Shown: positions 5,693 through 6,713 of the stretch, in pieces | Layout of the letters: every line of letters starts with the position of its first letter | Numbering within the stretch: position 1 is the stretch's first letter | Assembly (NCBI GenBank): GCA_018969455.1 | Contig: JAGWYI010000237.1 | Span: 1-6,713, forward strand | Source: Bacteroidota bacterium | GTDB taxonomy: Bacteria > Bacteroidota > Bacteroidia > Chitinophagales > Saprospiraceae | Reading direction: 5' to 3' | Length of the DNA: 6,713 bases | Made by a program: the position numbers and the translations under genes | Notes under the pieces: model-generated | Database searches by the model: none | Seen by the model: only the letters and a program-made list of their open reading frames with translations | What the model was told of the DNA's origin: nothing

Positions 5693-6713
5693 GTGAACAA
5701 TTTATTACAATTGCGTGCGAAATTTTATGTCTTGGGTTTTCTATTGCTTGCTGTTCGAGTGGGCGCTCAGGATATCCACTTTACCCAGTTTCATAATTCG
5801 CCCCTGAATCTGAATGCAGGTTTGGTTGGGGTGTATGGGGGTGATGGCCGTGCTGTAGTCAACTACAAAAGTCAATGGCGCAGTGTTCCTGTTCCCTACA
5901 CCACGTATTCGGGCAGTTTGGAAGGCAAGCTTTATCTCAACAAAGGTGTTTACAGCCGATTTTTATCGGGTGGTGTTTTGTTGAATCAGGATGACCAGGG
6001 CGACTTGCACCTCAAATCCTTGTTGATTGGGTTGCCGATTGGGCTCACGGTGCCGGTAGGCAAGGCCAACTACCTCACATTTGGGGTGATGCCTGCATTT
6101 GGCCAACGCAGGTTCGACAGCAAGAACGTCACATTTGACAGTCAGTGGCAGAACCGGGTGTTTAGCCCGAACAATGATGCGCATGAAGACCAATTGCTGG
6201 CGAATACCAATTTAAAATATTTTGATTTGAATGCCGGGATGAATTTTCGGCTTCAATCACCCAAGAACCGGAATCGCTTGGATATCGGCTACGGGATGCA
6301 GCACATCAATCGGCCGGCGCATGATTTTTATTCATCCAGTTTGACTGATCCGGGAACAACGCGTTTGCGCAGCAAATCAACCGTTTATTTGTGCGGATTG
6401 GTTCAGTTGCAGCACAATTTTGATTTGATAGGCAGCATGATGTGGAACAAACAAGGTGGTGCGCGGGAGCTTGTTTATGGTTTGAGTGCGCGTTTTCATT
6501 TGATACAAACCCCTTACAAGGAAATGGCCTTGCAGGTGGGTATGAATCGTCGGCACTATTACAATGATGCCATTGTTCCACACGTGGAATTTTTGTACCG
6601 GACTATAACGGTTGGGTTTACTTACGATATTAACTGGTTGCCGAAGATTGGAAATGTCAATCCTCCTGCCAATAAGGTGATTACCAACGGACGGGGTGGT
6701 CCTGAATTGGGCA
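5693..6713 (+). CDS. PorP/SprF-family T9SS-associated outer-membrane protein (3' partial, GTG start)
   Basis: Reading is open from 5681 to the window end without an in-frame ATG near the start. GTG at 5693, five bases after AAGG (5684-5687), is the best start; TTG at 5711 is the alternative. It gives 340 residues here: a signal peptide (hydrophobic core about 11-21, cleavage near GAQ|DIHF at 26/27), then the family N-terminal pattern QDIHFTQF, SPLNLNAGLVG (36-46), NYKSQW (57-62) and YTTYSGSLE (69-77), followed by alternating-residue strands typical of a beta barrel. The end, NGRGGPELG, resembles the last strand of the family, so only about 10-15 residues are probably missing. PorP and SprF are T9SS components needed for secretion or gliding-adhesin export in other Bacteroidota. 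Paralogues are many and usually sit beside large adhesins, none visible here. Upstream there is only a weak TAATCTTTG match (5626-5634). Family confident; exact cargo unknown. Confidence 0.88.
   Translation, partial: MNNLLQLRAKFYVLGFLLLAVRVGAQDIHFTQFHNSPLNLNAGLVGVYGGDGRAVVNYKSQWRSVPVPYTTYSGSLEGKLYLNKGVYSRFLSGGVLLNQDDQGDLHLKSLLIGLPIGLTVPVGKANYLTFGVMPAFGQRRFDSKNVTFDSQWQNRVFSPNNDAHEDQLLANTNLKYFDLNAGMNFRLQSPKNRNRLDIGYGMQHINRPAHDFYSSSLTDPGTTRLRSKSTVYLCGLVQLQHNFDLIGSMMWNKQGGARELVYGLSARFHLIQTPYKEMALQVGMNRRHYYNDAIVPHVEFLYRTITVGFTYDINWLPKIGNVNPPANKVITNGRGGPELG

Noticed and set aside
5963..6583. Minus-strand ORFs of 68-91 residues (5963-6193, 6306-6581, 6377-6583)
   Set aside because: They are antisense to the PorP/SprF-family reading frame, which is open throughout and matches the family.

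Overview
The window looks like a chromosomal stretch from a member of the Bacteroidota. Two proteins point to the phylum-specific type IX secretion system (T9SS): a chitinase-like enzyme ending in a T9SS type A sorting domain, and a PorP/SprF-family outer-membrane protein. The start regions support this: TAnnTTTG-like -7 boxes lie 21-30 bases before starts, and most starts lack a Shine-Dalgarno sequence. Genus cannot be fixed from the sequence; Saprospiria- or Chitinophagia-like is only a guess.

Layout. 1-142: no supportable gene, but a perfect 11-bp inverted repeat. 143-394 (minus strand): a 63-residue cold-shock protein followed by a strong intrinsic terminator. 395-706: divergent intergenic region with the csp promoter, a hairpin at the predicted 5' end of the csp mRNA, repeated TTTTATG words and a probable promoter for the next gene. 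707-1909 (plus): secreted glycoside hydrolase family 18 enzyme. 2003-4819 (plus): a 938-residue CcmF/CcsA-family haem-handling protein for cytochrome c maturation, enlarged by a periplasmic region containing two tandem copies of an ~80-residue unit. 4820-5692: a non-coding stretch of about 870 bases with a long near-perfect inverted repeat, a perfect DnaA-box sequence, a 43-base run of only A/T, an 11-bp-period direct repeat and a 17-codon micro-ORF with promoter-like spacing. 5693 to the window end (plus): a PorP/SprF-family gene starting at GTG, apparently a few residues short of its stop.

The genes do not form one operon. Chitinase and ccmF each have their own promoter-like box, and ccmF lacks its usual ccm partners here. 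The chitinase and the PorP/SprF protein are linked by the same secretion pathway, while ccmF and csp look like housekeeping genes. No clearly new multi-gene system is visible. The least explained part is the 4820-5692 intergenic region, followed by the duplicated unit in CcmF.
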